Shown here piece by piece: positions 12,947-24,598 of a DNA stretch of 64,000 nt (position 1 is the first letter of the stretch; every line of letters begins with the position of its first letter). The stretch is taken from assembly GCA_907164885.2 (NCBI GenBank), contig OU015495.1, positions 215,232,224-215,296,223 of the forward strand. The letters are read 5' to 3'. The position numbers and the translations under genes were made by a program. The DNA is from Dolomedes plantarius (taxonomy: Eukaryota; Arthropoda; Arachnida; Araneae; Dolomedidae). The notes below the pieces were generated by a model. It saw only the letters and a list, made by a program, of their open reading frames with translations, did not search any database and was not told where the DNA came from.

Positions 12947-13179
12947 ATCACAGCCGATACCACCTGGCTCGTATCATCCTCCTCACCAGAGCCGCTACCA
13001 TCTGGCTCGTAACATCCTCCTCACCAGAGCCGCTACCATCTGGCTCGTAACATCCTCCTCACCAGAGCCGCTACCAACTGGCTCGTGACAAACTCTTCAC
13101 CAGAGCCGCTACCATCTGGCTCGTATCATCCTCTTCACCAGAGCCGCTACCATCTGGCTCGTGTCATCCTCTTCACCAC
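12947..13179. repeat. 38-bp minisatellite, about six units
   Basis: The unit begins ACCAGAGCCGCTACCATCTG and continues through GGCTCGTAACATCCTC. Successive units start at 12985, 13023, 13061, 13099, 13137 and 13175, exactly 38 bp apart, with a diverged first unit near 12947. Since 38 is not a multiple of three, it is not a coding repeat. It is GC-richer than its surroundings. Confidence 0.92.
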
Positions 13180-14160
13180 AAATTGATTTTTTATTTCTGA
13201 GCCAATAACACCAGGCTGGGAAATGTATCCTACAAACATCGTACCTCCATTAAAAAAAAGAAAAAAAAGTGAGAAACACGCCGGCCCACTGGCATCGGGC
13301 CGCGCGGATGGTCTTGCTGTAAAGGGGAGTGTTCAACAGCCCGCCTCCAAGCGGTACTCTCCGGGCAACGTTTCTTCCTCGCAAGTGTAAGGAACGGCGA
13401 AAGGGCTGAACTGATTCGCATTTTTCAATTGTAGGAAAAGGAACTTTGTCTTCTGTTGAGCAGACAAGAACCTTTATCAAAATATCCTAGAGAGGAACCT
13501 TCATACTACGATGTATAATTGATGATCGCTCGCAAATATTAGACTCTAAAAAACCCTTGTCAAGCTCTGTTAAACATTACAAGCGTTTTATTGTGTTTAT
13601 GATAATCATTGTGTATTGTGTGCACTTATCAGACTTTGCAAAAATAAAAGTTTTCGTATCTTTGCAACATGTTTCTTCCTTAAATCTTTTCATTTAATTT
13701 TCACTGTACGCTGGTAAATATTAAATCCTGTTCCGAAAATTTCGAAAAATATTTCGTCAATCCCTTTGCAATTCTTAAAATGGAACAAAAGGTGTCGGTA
13801 AATTTGAAACACCCCAAACCAGGGGCCTTTTAACCAATCTCTGGACAACTTAGAGACACAGAAACCTGAACAAATTGATGTCAGGTCCCATCTTATGCGT
13901 TGCAATGTAAAAAACTGAAAACTGTCCGAGTTGCTTTCTAGCCTGTCTGTGGGGGTTTCCTAAAAAAATATATTTTTTGCTGCGTTACGAATAACGTTAC
14001 TAGACATTTAATATAAAAATGACGGTAACTGTGGAATCAACAAGAAGATAACAAAATTTAATGAAAAGTATTAATTAACAGAGACATTTGTTTTTTACCA
14101 AAGGTCTTGCAAAAGAAATACGAGCTTAATAAATAATTCTTAATTAAACTTCCATTTATA
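13180..14160. other. Intergenic sequence, nothing recognised
   Basis: Holds the candidate AATAAA at 13643-13648. The open frames at 13230-13480 and 13690-13905 (minus strand) show no domain. Confidence 0.4.
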
Positions 14161-14169
14161 TTTCTTAGA

Positions 14170-14836
14170 AATTCTGTAATTGTTAGAAAATGTCTGTAAT
14201 TGTTAGTAAGAAGCGCTCGTCGGGCATCCTCCAAGCGTCCATCGTACTGCCAGATTGTAAAACGAGATTCATCACTCCAAAGAACATTTTTCCACACGTC
14301 GACAGTCCGATGACGGTGAGCTTTGGACCATTGCAATCGACGCTTCGCATTCTGGGGAGTGATGTGCGGCTGAACGACCATGGCATCCCAGGTTTTTTTA
14401 ACTCTCGACAAACAGTCCTACTGCTAGCACTAACGCCCGATGAACTTTGGAACTCCCGAGTGATTTCAATCAACGAGATCTTGCGATTTTGTCTCACTAC
14501 CCTTTTCAGAGTTTTACGGCTGCGTTCATTCATTTTTTTTCGGCTTTTCTGCAGTTTCACCGCCTCGACGTTTCCACTCCACAATCACATCCCTCACAGT
14601 GGATTTTGGCTTCTGTAGAATGTCCGAAATTTCCCGAACTGATTTCCCACAAAAGTGGCATCCCACTATAATGCCACGATCAAAGTCATTAAGCTCCTTT
14701 GACTTACTCGTTGTCTCACAAACGCATAAATATGACCTGACCAACACTTTCATAGCTTTCGGTTACGCATCAAATTACGTCACCTGCCAGATCCACTTCT
14801 TTAGGGGGGTGTTCGGATACTTTTGGCCAGGTAGTG
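14170..14836 (-). mobile_element. Tc1 transposon, 3'-truncated (family Tc-E)
   Basis: The 5' end, on the right in this orientation, carries the terminal repeat CACTACCTGGCCAAAAGTAT next to TA at 14837-14838. The element runs leftwards through most of a transposase gene and breaks off near 14170-14215, just after the first catalytic block. No left terminal repeat is present. Confidence 0.8.
14175..14753 (-). pseudogene. Tc1 transposase fragment, frameshifted and truncated
   Basis: Read on the minus strand, the frame starting near 14753 encodes a helix-turn-helix region (ELNDFDRGIIVGCHFCGKS, then KPKSTVRDVIVEW). It shifts frame near 14530 into a segment with SRKTLKRVVRQNRKISL, and shifts again near 14410 into QPHITPQNAKRRLQWSKAH and then LWSDESRF, the first catalytic Asp block. 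The second Asp and the Glu are missing. At least two frameshifts and the truncation make it a clear pseudogene. It belongs to a different Tc1 family from the other four elements in the window. Confidence 0.82.
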
Positions 14837-15117
14837 TACGTTAAGTAAAAAAAACATAATTTTATAACTTGGTCAGAAAATCCCGTTTTGCATAATCAAG
14901 AATGGAACGGATCTCGGGTAGTCTCAATTTCATCTGCCAGTAAACCAAACATGGGGACCCCCAAAGTACCAAAGTTAGAATTTATTTTTCGAAAATCAGA
15001 ATCGCTAGGAATTAAACCTCTTTCTCTGGATTAATTACGAAAAACCATGTAAAAATAGAAAAATTCAAAAGTAACGGACGCATGGCGAAAAAAAATTGGC
15101 AGAGGCAAATAGACTTA

Positions 15118-15288
15118 GGACCTGTTCCCATAGCAACCGTCAGCGTCAGCGTGACCCGTATTGACATATTTTAAACCAATCACAGGCCTCAACAATTTCG
15201 TGGCTAATCGTTCGGAGGTTTGTTATTGGTTAAATATATTTCAACACGAGTATCGCTAATGCTGACGGAATCTATGGGGAAAAGGCCC
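15118..15288. mobile_element. Harbinger-like MITE, copy 1
   Basis: A 171-bp element with ends GGACCTGTTCCCATAG and CTATGGGGAAAAGGCCC, flanked by TTA at 15115-15117 and 15289-15291. The GGGCC ends and 3-bp TTA duplication fit PIF/Harbinger MITEs. The inner part (AATCACAGG... and TTATTGGTTAAATATATTTC) matches the copy at 38724-38899. Confidence 0.75.
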
Positions 15289-15799
15289 TTACCAGAAATC
15301 CGCCTACAGGCGAAATGACCGGTAAAGAAAAAAAAGAGTATCAACTTGACAACGTTTAAAATGACAACGTCATTAAAATTAAATCGATTGGCCTCTCTAT
15401 AAACCACGTGATCACGTGTTTCAAAAACTGCTATACCACAGATATAACTAAAAGGAAATAATCCAACTGAGAAAGATAATTACTAACAGGAAGAATGCAG
15501 ACAAAATAAACCAAAATCACGCACTTAGAGCCAAGCGCACCATCAATGCAGATTCTCTAGCAGTAAAAGAACTAAACCATATAACGAGGCAACCGACTTG
15601 CCTCTGTATCAGCAGGCCTCACCAAATCAGTTACCTAAAGGGGGAACTTTCTGAATGGGATGCAGGTCTAACCAAAAGACATCCCAAGGCCCCACTGAAA
15701 AAGATAGTCAAATCAAATGAAAATGAACAGAAAGCCCGCACTTAGGTTTCTGCTAAGTGCAAAAACTAATGTTAATGACGGTCCACAATTTCTTGAGTT

Positions 15800-16480
15800 C
15801 AGTTTCTGCTAGCTTAAAAGTTCTGGCCGTCAAAATTTGAGAACAGAGACCTCGACGAGCAGCGAAGCGCCAGAAGAAAAATCTCTGTGCTCAGGCTGCC
15901 AATGAACTCTAAGTAAAGAGCTCGCGTATCTTCAAGAGTAAATAACACGATGTAGTTTTTATCTTCGCTGTTTATCGCATAGAGTGGACCACCGAAATCC
16001 CATAACCAACTACAGAAAACGGCGGTGACTGTTCTATTCGAGTAACTGGCATAGGAGCAGTAACTTGAACACCGGCGACGAATTGAATCTCTCGCACACA
16101 ATACATTTTCTCAGGATGCCTTCCTTTAATCAGCCAGTACTTTTATCGTATTTCCATCAAAGTTTCGGAAATTGCACCGCGAAACACTTTGCTGTGTATA
16201 TCCCGCACTAACAAACTCACTAAATGATGTCTTGCAGGCATAATAATAGGATGTTTTAGCTAGTTTTGATTTTTGGTATCTTCCGCCAACGTGCATTATC
16301 CCCTCCTCATCAAGGAAGGGATTCAATTCTAAAATCGCCGAAGTTTTTGAAATTGGTTTGCCTTGTCAGTTCTTCAGCAAAAACTTCTCCCCGAATGGTT
16401 TTTACCCAAATCCTTTCGGCACCATCAAGTTCTTCGGCACTTAGTTCTTGGCATCGTTTATTTTTTATTTCTAGTGTTGC
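15800..16480 (-). pseudogene. BEL/Pao retrotransposon pol remnant (integrase region)
   Basis: Minus-strand frames at 16126-16326 and 15814-16101 recall the Pao family pol polyprotein. NPFLDEEGIMHVGGRYQKSK matches the conserved block before the integrase zinc-binding domain. DFGGPLYAIN, YIVLFTLEDTRAL and SLSTEIFLLAL match the integrase core around its first catalytic Asp. Further upstream, around 16360-16450, an out-of-frame stretch reads ELDGAERIWVKTIRGEVFAEE, also Pao-like. Stops and frame changes separate these pieces. No LTRs or gag were found, so it is a decayed fragment. Confidence 0.65.
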
Positions 16481-16489
16481 ACCCAACAT

Positions 16490-18870
16490 GTATCACGATA
16501 TAATTTTCGCAAGTTACTCTACTTGTTCAGGTCAAGCGCCTATGCCATATTTCACTGAACTTCACAACCGAATGATGATATTTCATCTAGTTCAGTTCTT
16601 CCTTCACAAGATACTTCTGGAGAAATTTCGTGATTAAAGCCCTATGGCCACTTTTCCTACGTCCATTTCGGCCCTTGAAGCCAAACCGGACTGCACTCGC
16701 TCCTCGAGATATGTTATCTTTTCCTCTACAGTGATGCCAATTAGCAGGATCAGTTCCTGACTGGATTTCTGAAACTCTATTTGAAAAGAAGAGTTTCCAC
16801 TTTCAAGCTGTCCCTTTTATCAAGTGAAGAGTGATTAAGGGATCCCTCCACAAATATACTTCAGAAACCGGGAATTGAAATTTCGTTTTCAAATACCAAT
16901 TTTATTTTATAACGCGCATCCATTTTGACTATCGTTTGCTTGCAGAATGGCAACGATTTTTATTAAAAAAAGGCTGATCGTATTATTTTTTGCTGTTCTA
17001 ACAAGTCTTTAAGCAGAATATGTGCGATTTTTATATTGGGTTTTCTTTTTATTCATTTGTATAACATTTCACATGTTTTTTTTCTTATGTTATTTATCTG
17101 TGTTTAGTTTTTAAATTGATTTTGGTTAGCTTTTATTCCACAATTTGACATTATTACATTACAGCTTTTAGTGGTACAGTTTGCAAAATGTTTTTGTGTA
17201 TTACTGCCGAAAGAGCTTGTTTTAAAGTTTTCCATCAATCTTAATGTAAAGGGATAAGTAATTAACTGCTATTAACTACAATTATATGCTATTAACTGAA
17301 TTTTAAACTGTACTTTTAAAATTCATTAATTAACTTTTTAATTAAATTTTAGTCTAAAATTCAATAATTAACTTAGTATTAATTTTATAAAGTTTGTTAG
17401 TTTACCTAAATAAAGTTTTTTGCTTAAACGTTTTTGTGCGGGTTTGCCATTATTTATCGTGTTTATGACCTCAACATCCAATCAAATGGATGTGCTCCCC
17501 TGAAATATTAAAAAATTGAAATTCATTAATTTCTTGAAAAACGAGCTTTTTAATGCCCGTTTGTTTTAATAAACTATAACTATAAAAAATATTTATATTT
17601 TATTTTGCTCGAGTCTCAATAGGTCAATGCTGTTCCGTTAGAATTCAATTCCAGAAATGGCACATGAAAATTTATCTTTTTGTGATGCTGGTATGCTCAT
17701 ATCATACCAGGTGGTGGTGGGTGTTAATACGAATAACACATTTTTCTTTTTGTGGGGTCGCGGAGACTGCAAATTAATAGTGCCTGTTGTGAAAATTCTC
17801 CCTCTCACCGAATCAATTCAAAGCCGTCTGTCTGGTGGACGGATGGCCTAAGTGTTTAATACAACAGCACGAAGAGAATGGAAGTACAAATGGTGCAAAA
17901 TACAGAATGAGGGGTGTAGGGTATTTAATTACCTTAAAACAATGGATGCATGCATGGGTTGGAACAAGCAAGGAAGACAAAGCATTGACCTTAAACATAC
18001 ATTTATTTGATAATGCACAAATTTCAATTAAATTGTCATAGCTATTAATATAACAATCTCTTTCACATTAACATTTTTAACATTGAGAATCCAGAAGCAG
18101 AGGCAAACTATATTGTCAAAGATGATTTTTAGAGTCTATTGGGGAGGCACTTACTATAGCTGAAGTATGCAGCGATGACGACAGGGACCCAGAATCATCT
18201 CCAGTATAGGAACACCTTAGCGGGATATTCGCACTTCTCCAAGACTCTGGGGCAGACGAGAGTCTCTATCATCTAACTCTGAGGAACCAAGTCTGAGATC
18301 GATCTCCTTCTTCTCCAATTCCCTCCGTCCTTAGCGGAGCTGTTGTCCGTTTACAGTCCTCACTTTCATTGGGCAGTGGGCTGCTTTTCTTTCAGTGGTT
18401 CCTGCCCCAATCGGTTCTTTATTAAGCAGCCTCTGTCGTCTCTGTCCATAGTCTACGAAGTACCTCCCCCACCATAATTTCATTTTGCAAAACAACTTTG
18501 ACCCTTCTCATCTGACGTTTTTACTGTGGGCCATAAAATAACGACCATCCATCTTGTAAAATTTAGACTTTAGATCGCTATCACTGGCCACACCGACAGC
18601 TATTCTTCTATTTTTTATTGGTTTACAAGCCTGCATTTACCCCTGCCTCTGCAGCCTTTATAATACATTCGTTATTGGCCACACACCGTGGAGAATTATA
18701 CCATTTCACTTCTACAAGGGGTACTTCCCAAGATGCTCAGTAGACCAAAAATGGAAAATTTAATCACTGGATACGTAACAAGCATCACAATACACGATTG
18801 TTTCTCCGCCTAGGTCTTTCCCGTACACTCTGTGTCCAGTTTCTGCGGAATGTTTTAGAACTGTCTCGTC
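16490..18870. other. Intergenic sequence, nothing recognised
   Basis: AT-rich DNA without a convincing gene. Its first few hundred bases may be further decayed BEL/Pao sequence. Confidence 0.4.
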
Positions 18871-18879
18871 TTCTTTCTT

Positions 18880-18965
18880 TATGCTTTCACCACCCCCCAG
18901 TTGTCACCCGGGGCTACTACCGCCCCCCGGGGGGCGGTATCGCCCACTTTGGGAACCAATGCTAT
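18880..18965 (-). mobile_element. hAT-type terminal remnant
   Basis: On the minus strand it reads GGTTCCCAAAGTGGGCGATA and then a 16-bp perfect palindrome of C and G runs (18921-18936). TTCCCAAAGTGGG is a common hAT end. No second end or target duplication was found. Confidence 0.4.
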
Positions 18966-19265
18966 AGAAGGACTTTCCGGTCTACGGATTGAACGCTAGA
19001 GACAGTAGCGCACCTACGATTTAGTGTTGGGGGGGGGGCGAGTTGAACGGGTAAAAATATTTATGAGGCAAATTCTATATTTATAATGCAATTTCTATTT
19101 CTTGGGAGGGGGGTAAGTCCCTTGGCCCACCCCCACTGGTAGGAGATAAAGTCTTCCCGATCAAGGGACTTCAGTTTTAACAATTAACTCGTCTTCGTCT
19201 ATGGATTGAACGTGGAGGTATTTAACGGCTCTCGTCGAGATTTGATCCGAGAGGAAAAATTTTCT
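18966..19265 (-). repeat. Degenerate SINE-like sequence (family SINE-2)
   Basis: Contains GGACTTTCCGGTCTACGGAT and a second related block near 19190-19260 (ATGGATTGAACG...GATTTGATCCGAGAG). These resemble the body of the tRNA-derived repeats at 20806-20971 and 55495-55726. It is heavily diverged and its boundaries are not defined. Confidence 0.3.
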
Positions 19266-19576
19266 CCATAAGTTAACGGTGAGCCTAGAAGATCCATTAG
19301 AGCGAACTCGAGAGCCTTAACCGGTTAAAATTAGGAATATTTGATTAATAATAATGACCAATTATACAGATCGATAATAATAGTTGATAAACATGGTCTT
19401 ACTTCGTTTACTTTTATTTGTAGTTCCAGTAAATTATTTTTGGTTTTATGGTTTTATTCGTGATAATTAAAAATTGTCAGGACATCAAGGGGAAAGTTAC
19501 AGGTGAAGTCAAACAAAAATGGTTCATTTTCCCCCATCAAAGGGTTCGATTCAAGTACGTGAGCATTATTGTTCAA

Positions 19577-20242
19577 CAGTGGTCCGCAAACTGTAGGTCG
19601 CGTAAAAAAATTGGAGGAATCGCAGATAGTTTGATGTAAATATAAAATATTTTGTATTTAATTGAAAATCGTACTTTAAATTTTCTATGACATATTTTTA
19701 ATTTTTTTTTGTATAGATATATTTTATATGTTAAAAAATATATAACAAAAAACTCATATGGCAAAATGTTATAAGAAACTTTTCTTAACATAAATGAGTT
19801 TTTCACGTTCTCGATTCTCGTTCGCCGATATTTTCCATTTACTGTTAATTACTGTAAGTAACAGCCAACTATTTTTCTGAAACATTGGTACCACGTTTGC
19901 TCGTGAAAAACAAATTATTGATTTTTCATGACATCTTGAATCTTAGAATTGCTGTCACGTAAATTTCTTAAAACATTTTGCCATCAGAGCACAGATATAC
20001 GATATGATATTTTTGTCCAACAGTCTTACAGACAAAAGTCAATAGAGTCAATCGTAAAAGTCAATCATCAGCAAAAGTCAATAAAATAGTGTATTAACAT
20101 TTATTTAATTATTTATTTTTTCTATTTTTTGTGTAGCATTTTCCTAATTTTTTTTTAAAAAATTGCTGCTACAAAATATTTTCATCGGGGTCGATTGAAT
20201 TTTTATTAAAGAAAATTGTCCAAAAAAGTTTTCGCACCACTG
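19577..20242. mobile_element. hAT-like non-autonomous element
   Basis: A 666-bp AT-rich segment with inverted ends CAGTGGTCCGCAAACT and, from the right, CAGTGGTGCGAAAACT. The flanking octamers TTGTTCAA and TTTTATAA share 5 of 8 bases, so the target duplication is decayed or absent. No transposase frame remains. Confidence 0.5.
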
Positions 20243-20454
20243 TTTTATAATATTAAGTTAATAGTTATGTTCAGCTTATGCGTCGTATGAACGCAGACTG
20301 GATGTCAATCTGCATAAAACCGAGGCAACAAAAGGATAAACTCATACTGTGTGACGGTCATTTCTTTTATAAATGAGATTTCCAATCTTTCCACGCTTCG
20401 ATGACTTTTGCGAGAGCGTTTTGTGAACGCTACGATACTCTGGCGCTTTTATGA

Positions 20455-20477
20455 GCGGGGGGGGGGGGGGGGGGGGG
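20455..20477. repeat. Poly(G) run
   Basis: About 20 consecutive G, an outlier in AT-rich DNA. Its length is likely variable or error-prone. Confidence 0.9.
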
Positions 20478-20805
20478 AATGTCCAAAGCGAAAAATGTGA
20501 CATTTTAAAAGTGACAAGAAAAATTAGCGTCATCAGAATAATTCGGGAACCCAGATTGTGAGCATTTTTTTGGCTTCCATTCGGACCGTTTATTTTGGTC
20601 TGAATGAATTGCAGCTGCACTTCCGGGTGCGGAAATCGCCGGACTGCTATTGAAAATTCATTTCATATGAATGCAGTTAAAACAACAACATATTCATTGA
20701 AAAAAGCGTTTACCAACTTGTTTTTTCTCTGTTGTAATCAGTAGAGTAAACTTATGGTATACTTTGTTAGGTTTGTAGTGGTTGTGTTATTCCAAAGCTT
20801 CTAAT

Positions 20806-20971
20806 GAACCGAGCACCCTCCGGGGCTACATCTAAGGGGCTCGTATACTTTGACAAATTTAACAGAGGGACTTTCTGGCCCACAGATTTAACCCATACCT
20901 GGCGTAGACACGAGAACATTTAGTGGCACTTGTCGAACTGAATCCCAACGCGCTATCCACTAGGTTTCTTC
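20806..20971 (-). repeat. tRNA-derived SINE (family SINE-2), diverged copy
   Basis: On the minus strand it starts ACCTAGTGGATAGCGCGTTG, an RNA polymerase III A-box-like start shared with the better copy at 55495-55726. GATTCAGTTCGACAAG follows in the B-box position. The body shares GGGACTTTCYGG and GTAGCCCCGGAGGGTGCTCGG with other copies. Confidence 0.45.
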
Positions 20972-20979
20972 GGGGCAGT

Positions 20980-22930
20980 GGTTTTGTTATTCATATATGG
21001 GGTTGTTTGGGGTTCTTTTCCGTGGATAAGCTTCAGAAAAATTGCCCAGTATGCAAATAAAATGTCTTTTATTCGTGTCAAAAATAATATAGGAATTACG
21101 AAACGTAACATACACGAGTCCAACATTTAAAATGGCAGTCTTTCTCATACATCAAAATAGATGTATCTACCTCTATGGTTTTAAATTGAACACCGCTGTG
21201 TTTTATATATACATCTGAGGCAGTATCGCGTAATGACGTTGTTTCACCAAACCCCTTTCCCGCGAATAACTGACATTGCATTGATTAGACAAAAGGGAAC
21301 ATTTAGATTCGGATCTAACAGTATACTAGTTTCAGCTTCTTTCTGCTGAGTATCAGTGAACCCGAGATCAGTCGATCGATCTGGGTCAAAGAGCAAACCT
21401 AATGAAACTAGAAGAGAGTTTTCAGTAAATGTGCTGGGTTTTTAGCTTTATTTCGGCAAAAAAAATAAAATCACAACTTGTGTTGAAAGCTATCTATTTT
21501 AAAGAATAAATTCCAATTTACGCCGTGCACGAAGAAAAATGCCTATGCAACCTCTTACTGTTAAAATAGACAACTTAAAAATAAATCTTGCCAAAAGAAA
21601 AGGTGATTTTTTCTTCAGTTTTGTATCCAAGCTGTCTCGGTGACAGGCGATTCGGAACTTCATTTCGATTCTTTCATTTCACCCGCTTCTTCGGCACATT
21701 GTTTATGCAATTTTTTTAAAAACAATACTGAATTTTTCCGTATTTTTCTTGTCCATTTGCGGTCTTTACACTGACAATTTTAACGACCGTCTGCCAGACC
21801 CAAGGATCGAACTCGTGTTCCGTTATCTCGGGATCTCCCGACCGAGCGTTTCCGAAGATGCGAACAATTCTCATTTTCACTGGCTTCATCTTTTCTTTCC
21901 CAGTTTGTGTATGAAACGAGTTCTTCCCAGGGCGATTGATAACAGGAAAGTTGATAGCACTTGATTCACCTTAGCGGATCACCAGCTAATGCTCTCCCAA
22001 ATTTTTATTTTTTACGAACGTTTAGGTCGATTTTGAATTAAGGCGCGTATTCAAGAATTTAAAATGACCCGAATAAGTTGAGTGCGACTGGGGAAGAATA
22101 ATCTGATTAAATAAGAGTGTAATTGGAATATTTCCACGGCGATAAAGAGCTTGAATGTCAAGCACGTTAGATTATGAAACGTAAGAGAAGAAATAAAATG
22201 TTGAAGATGTTTACAGTGTCTGAAGAAGACGTGATTAAGGGATGTCTTTTTGACTAAATACATTCTAACAATTGAATCTTGTTCTTGGATGTGTGTGTGT
22301 GTAGGGGGGGGGGGGGCTCCTAGGCCCCACTCCTGCCTACGTCACTGCACGTGACTAAAGTTCGTAGCTAATATAAAAAATAAGGAAATCAGAACATAAA
22401 TTCCAAATCAACTGGCTACTTTAGTTGGACATTGTTATGCTAGAAGGAAACCAAGCCACAAAAGTTTAAACGTCGAGTGCAATAGCTAGAAGGATGCGCC
22501 GTGTTTAGCTATGTGAGAAACAATTCTTTTTCTAGGCCAAATAATATTCTTTTTTTTATGAAGGGGAGAACCATTCATCAACAACTGGAGTTTTTAATTG
22601 AATGCTTTATTAAAACACAACTTTTTCGGTTCTAGTGTAGGGTGGTTCGTTGCATAGCACTGTCCAGTTTAAAGTCAAGTGATCGAAACTGCACGCTCAC
22701 TCCTGAAACAAGAACTCGTTTGAATGAGTCCAAACAATATGTGAGTGAGCTGATGAGAAACAATATCATCCAGGCAAAGCATTTGCATAACCTAAAAGGC
22801 GCTTCGGGAGACCACGTTTTAAACACATCTCAGGTATCCTCTAAAATTGAAGGCCCGATACACGGACTGCTAGAGGGAATCCAATTTTCCATGCATTAGG
22901 GAAAATTTGCATCTCGCATAACCTGAAAAA
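20980..22930. other. Intergenic sequence with repeat traces
   Basis: No gene is recognised. A G-run at 22305-22316 is followed by CCCACTCCTGCCTACGTCAC, which resembles one end of a hAT-like repeat without a partner. A tRNA-like block GGATCGAACTCGTGTTCC lies near 21803. Confidence 0.35.
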
Positions 22931-22938
22931 TTATTTTT

Positions 22939-23062
22939 CAGCGTCCATTAGAGGGCTCCGTTTCTGAACAACCCCCCCTCTCCCCCACGTGAAACTGGGT
23001 GAGATTCGGCTCGACTCCCTCCCCCCCCCCCTAAAAACCTCACGTAATTAATGGACGCCCCC
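22939..23062. mobile_element. Small MITE-like repeat
   Basis: The inverted ends share GCGTCCATTA (left 22940-22949, right as TAATGGACGC near 23047-23056), enclosing C-rich runs. The class is unknown and no target duplication is evident. Confidence 0.35.
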
Positions 23063-23064
23063 TT

Positions 23065-24500
23065 AGAAATTCTCGGCAAATGATTTTTATCTCTCGAAAA
23101 GTGATACATCTGTTCAAAATTTATTAAATAACTTCCATATATCTTCATTTTATTTCCAGTAACAGAGGAAGGAAAGAGATCTCCGTGAACACCAACCTTG
23201 TTTCGACCAATAAATCAAAAAGTATTTTAACGGTTAATAGATGCCGTACTTCTTTACAAATTACCGAACCTCCAGAGATTTTGTACCTATTATTTGGAGG
23301 CACAAAGGAAGAATTGTTGCCCGCTGCACGACAGAAGGAAGAGGTAAAATACGACGGAGCAATTTGGCGACGACACAACTTAAAAGAGAGTCACCAGCTG
23401 TGAATCTTTTGTTTTCGTTACGCCGAGGGAGATGGCCTTGGGGGAGAAACGACTCAAATCCTCGGACTCGAGAGCAATCGAGTTATTCCTGGGAGCAATT
23501 TCGATGCAATAACTACTACCGGTAAAAGCAATGAAGCATTTTCTTTAGCCTCGCTGATGTGATATAATTTACGAAGAAAATCGCCAGCTGTCAATTCTCT
23601 TTCTGTCATTAATCGACAATGTCAATTGGTAATTCTGATTTAAGTCCTTCTGCTCAATACACTGTCGGGTAGGAGGAAGCGGGCCATTACGAATGACTGC
23701 TGCCATATCCTAGTTCCTTAATTCATTCATTGACGAAAATACTGTTGCAGGTCAACTTATTGTTTGAAAATTATTAACGGTAGATTTTCCTGCTCACTCA
23801 ATAAAATTCGAAAGTGGTGGTGGATGACCCTCAGGGGGACCCTTTGTCGATTTTTTTTCTCATGTTATACGATATTACTTGATGTCGTGACATTGAATTA
23901 TAATTCGAAGCAGGTTTATTCCGATGAATTATACAATATTAAAAACAAGTTAAATTTTTAGTTAGGTAGGTAAGTTGCGATGTGTTATTTCTCTTTAGAT
24001 TTAGTTTTATTTCTCTTTATCATATAACGCAGTAGCAAAAATTGATTATTCAATGGAATGAATTTTCGCGCTTCATAATAATACTCCCTCTGTTTCAGAA
24101 TAACCCCCCTGTAATATATTATCAATCATTTAAGAGAATTTTTAATGCATACATCAAATAAATAAATGCCAACACTATATACACTTAATAGCTGAAATAA
24201 ATAAATACTGCAACTCGAATTGTCCACACTACCTTATGTGCAAAGTGTTACTTAAGTGCTCAGCTTATCAAATAAAAAACTGCTTAATGAATATATATCA
24301 AATAAATACGTAACTAAATTGGATCTCCTTCATAAGCGAGTGATTCTAATTCTCTAGAAAGCACGGTGAACACTGATTATAATTTCAGAGGCTATTTATT
24401 CAAATATTTGCACATGTCTGCACATTGCTAATCTTTCATCCTTTAATACTCACGGTCATGATACAAACAAAATCGATCTCATATATATATAATTCGCTTA
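23065..24500. other. Intergenic sequence, nothing recognised
   Basis: Overlapping frames of 72-94 codons at 23185-23525 lack any recognised domain and are probably not coding. Confidence 0.35.
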
Positions 24501-24523
24501 TAATTCCCCGCAAACTGCGCTTA

Positions 24524-24588
<65 letters not shown>

Positions 24589-24598
24589 GATATATATA
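24524..24598. repeat. (CA)n-(TA)n microsatellite
   Basis: CA repeats followed by TA repeats, ending at the TA target of the next Tc1 element. Confidence 0.92.

Noticed and set aside
12947..13179. Possible CRISPR-like array
   Set aside because: Units are contiguous 38-bp tandem repeats without unique spacers, in a eukaryotic genome. It is a minisatellite.
18921..18936. Perfect C/G palindrome of 16 bp
   Set aside because: Considered as a regulatory site or a Z-DNA motif. It is better explained as part of a hAT-type terminal remnant.
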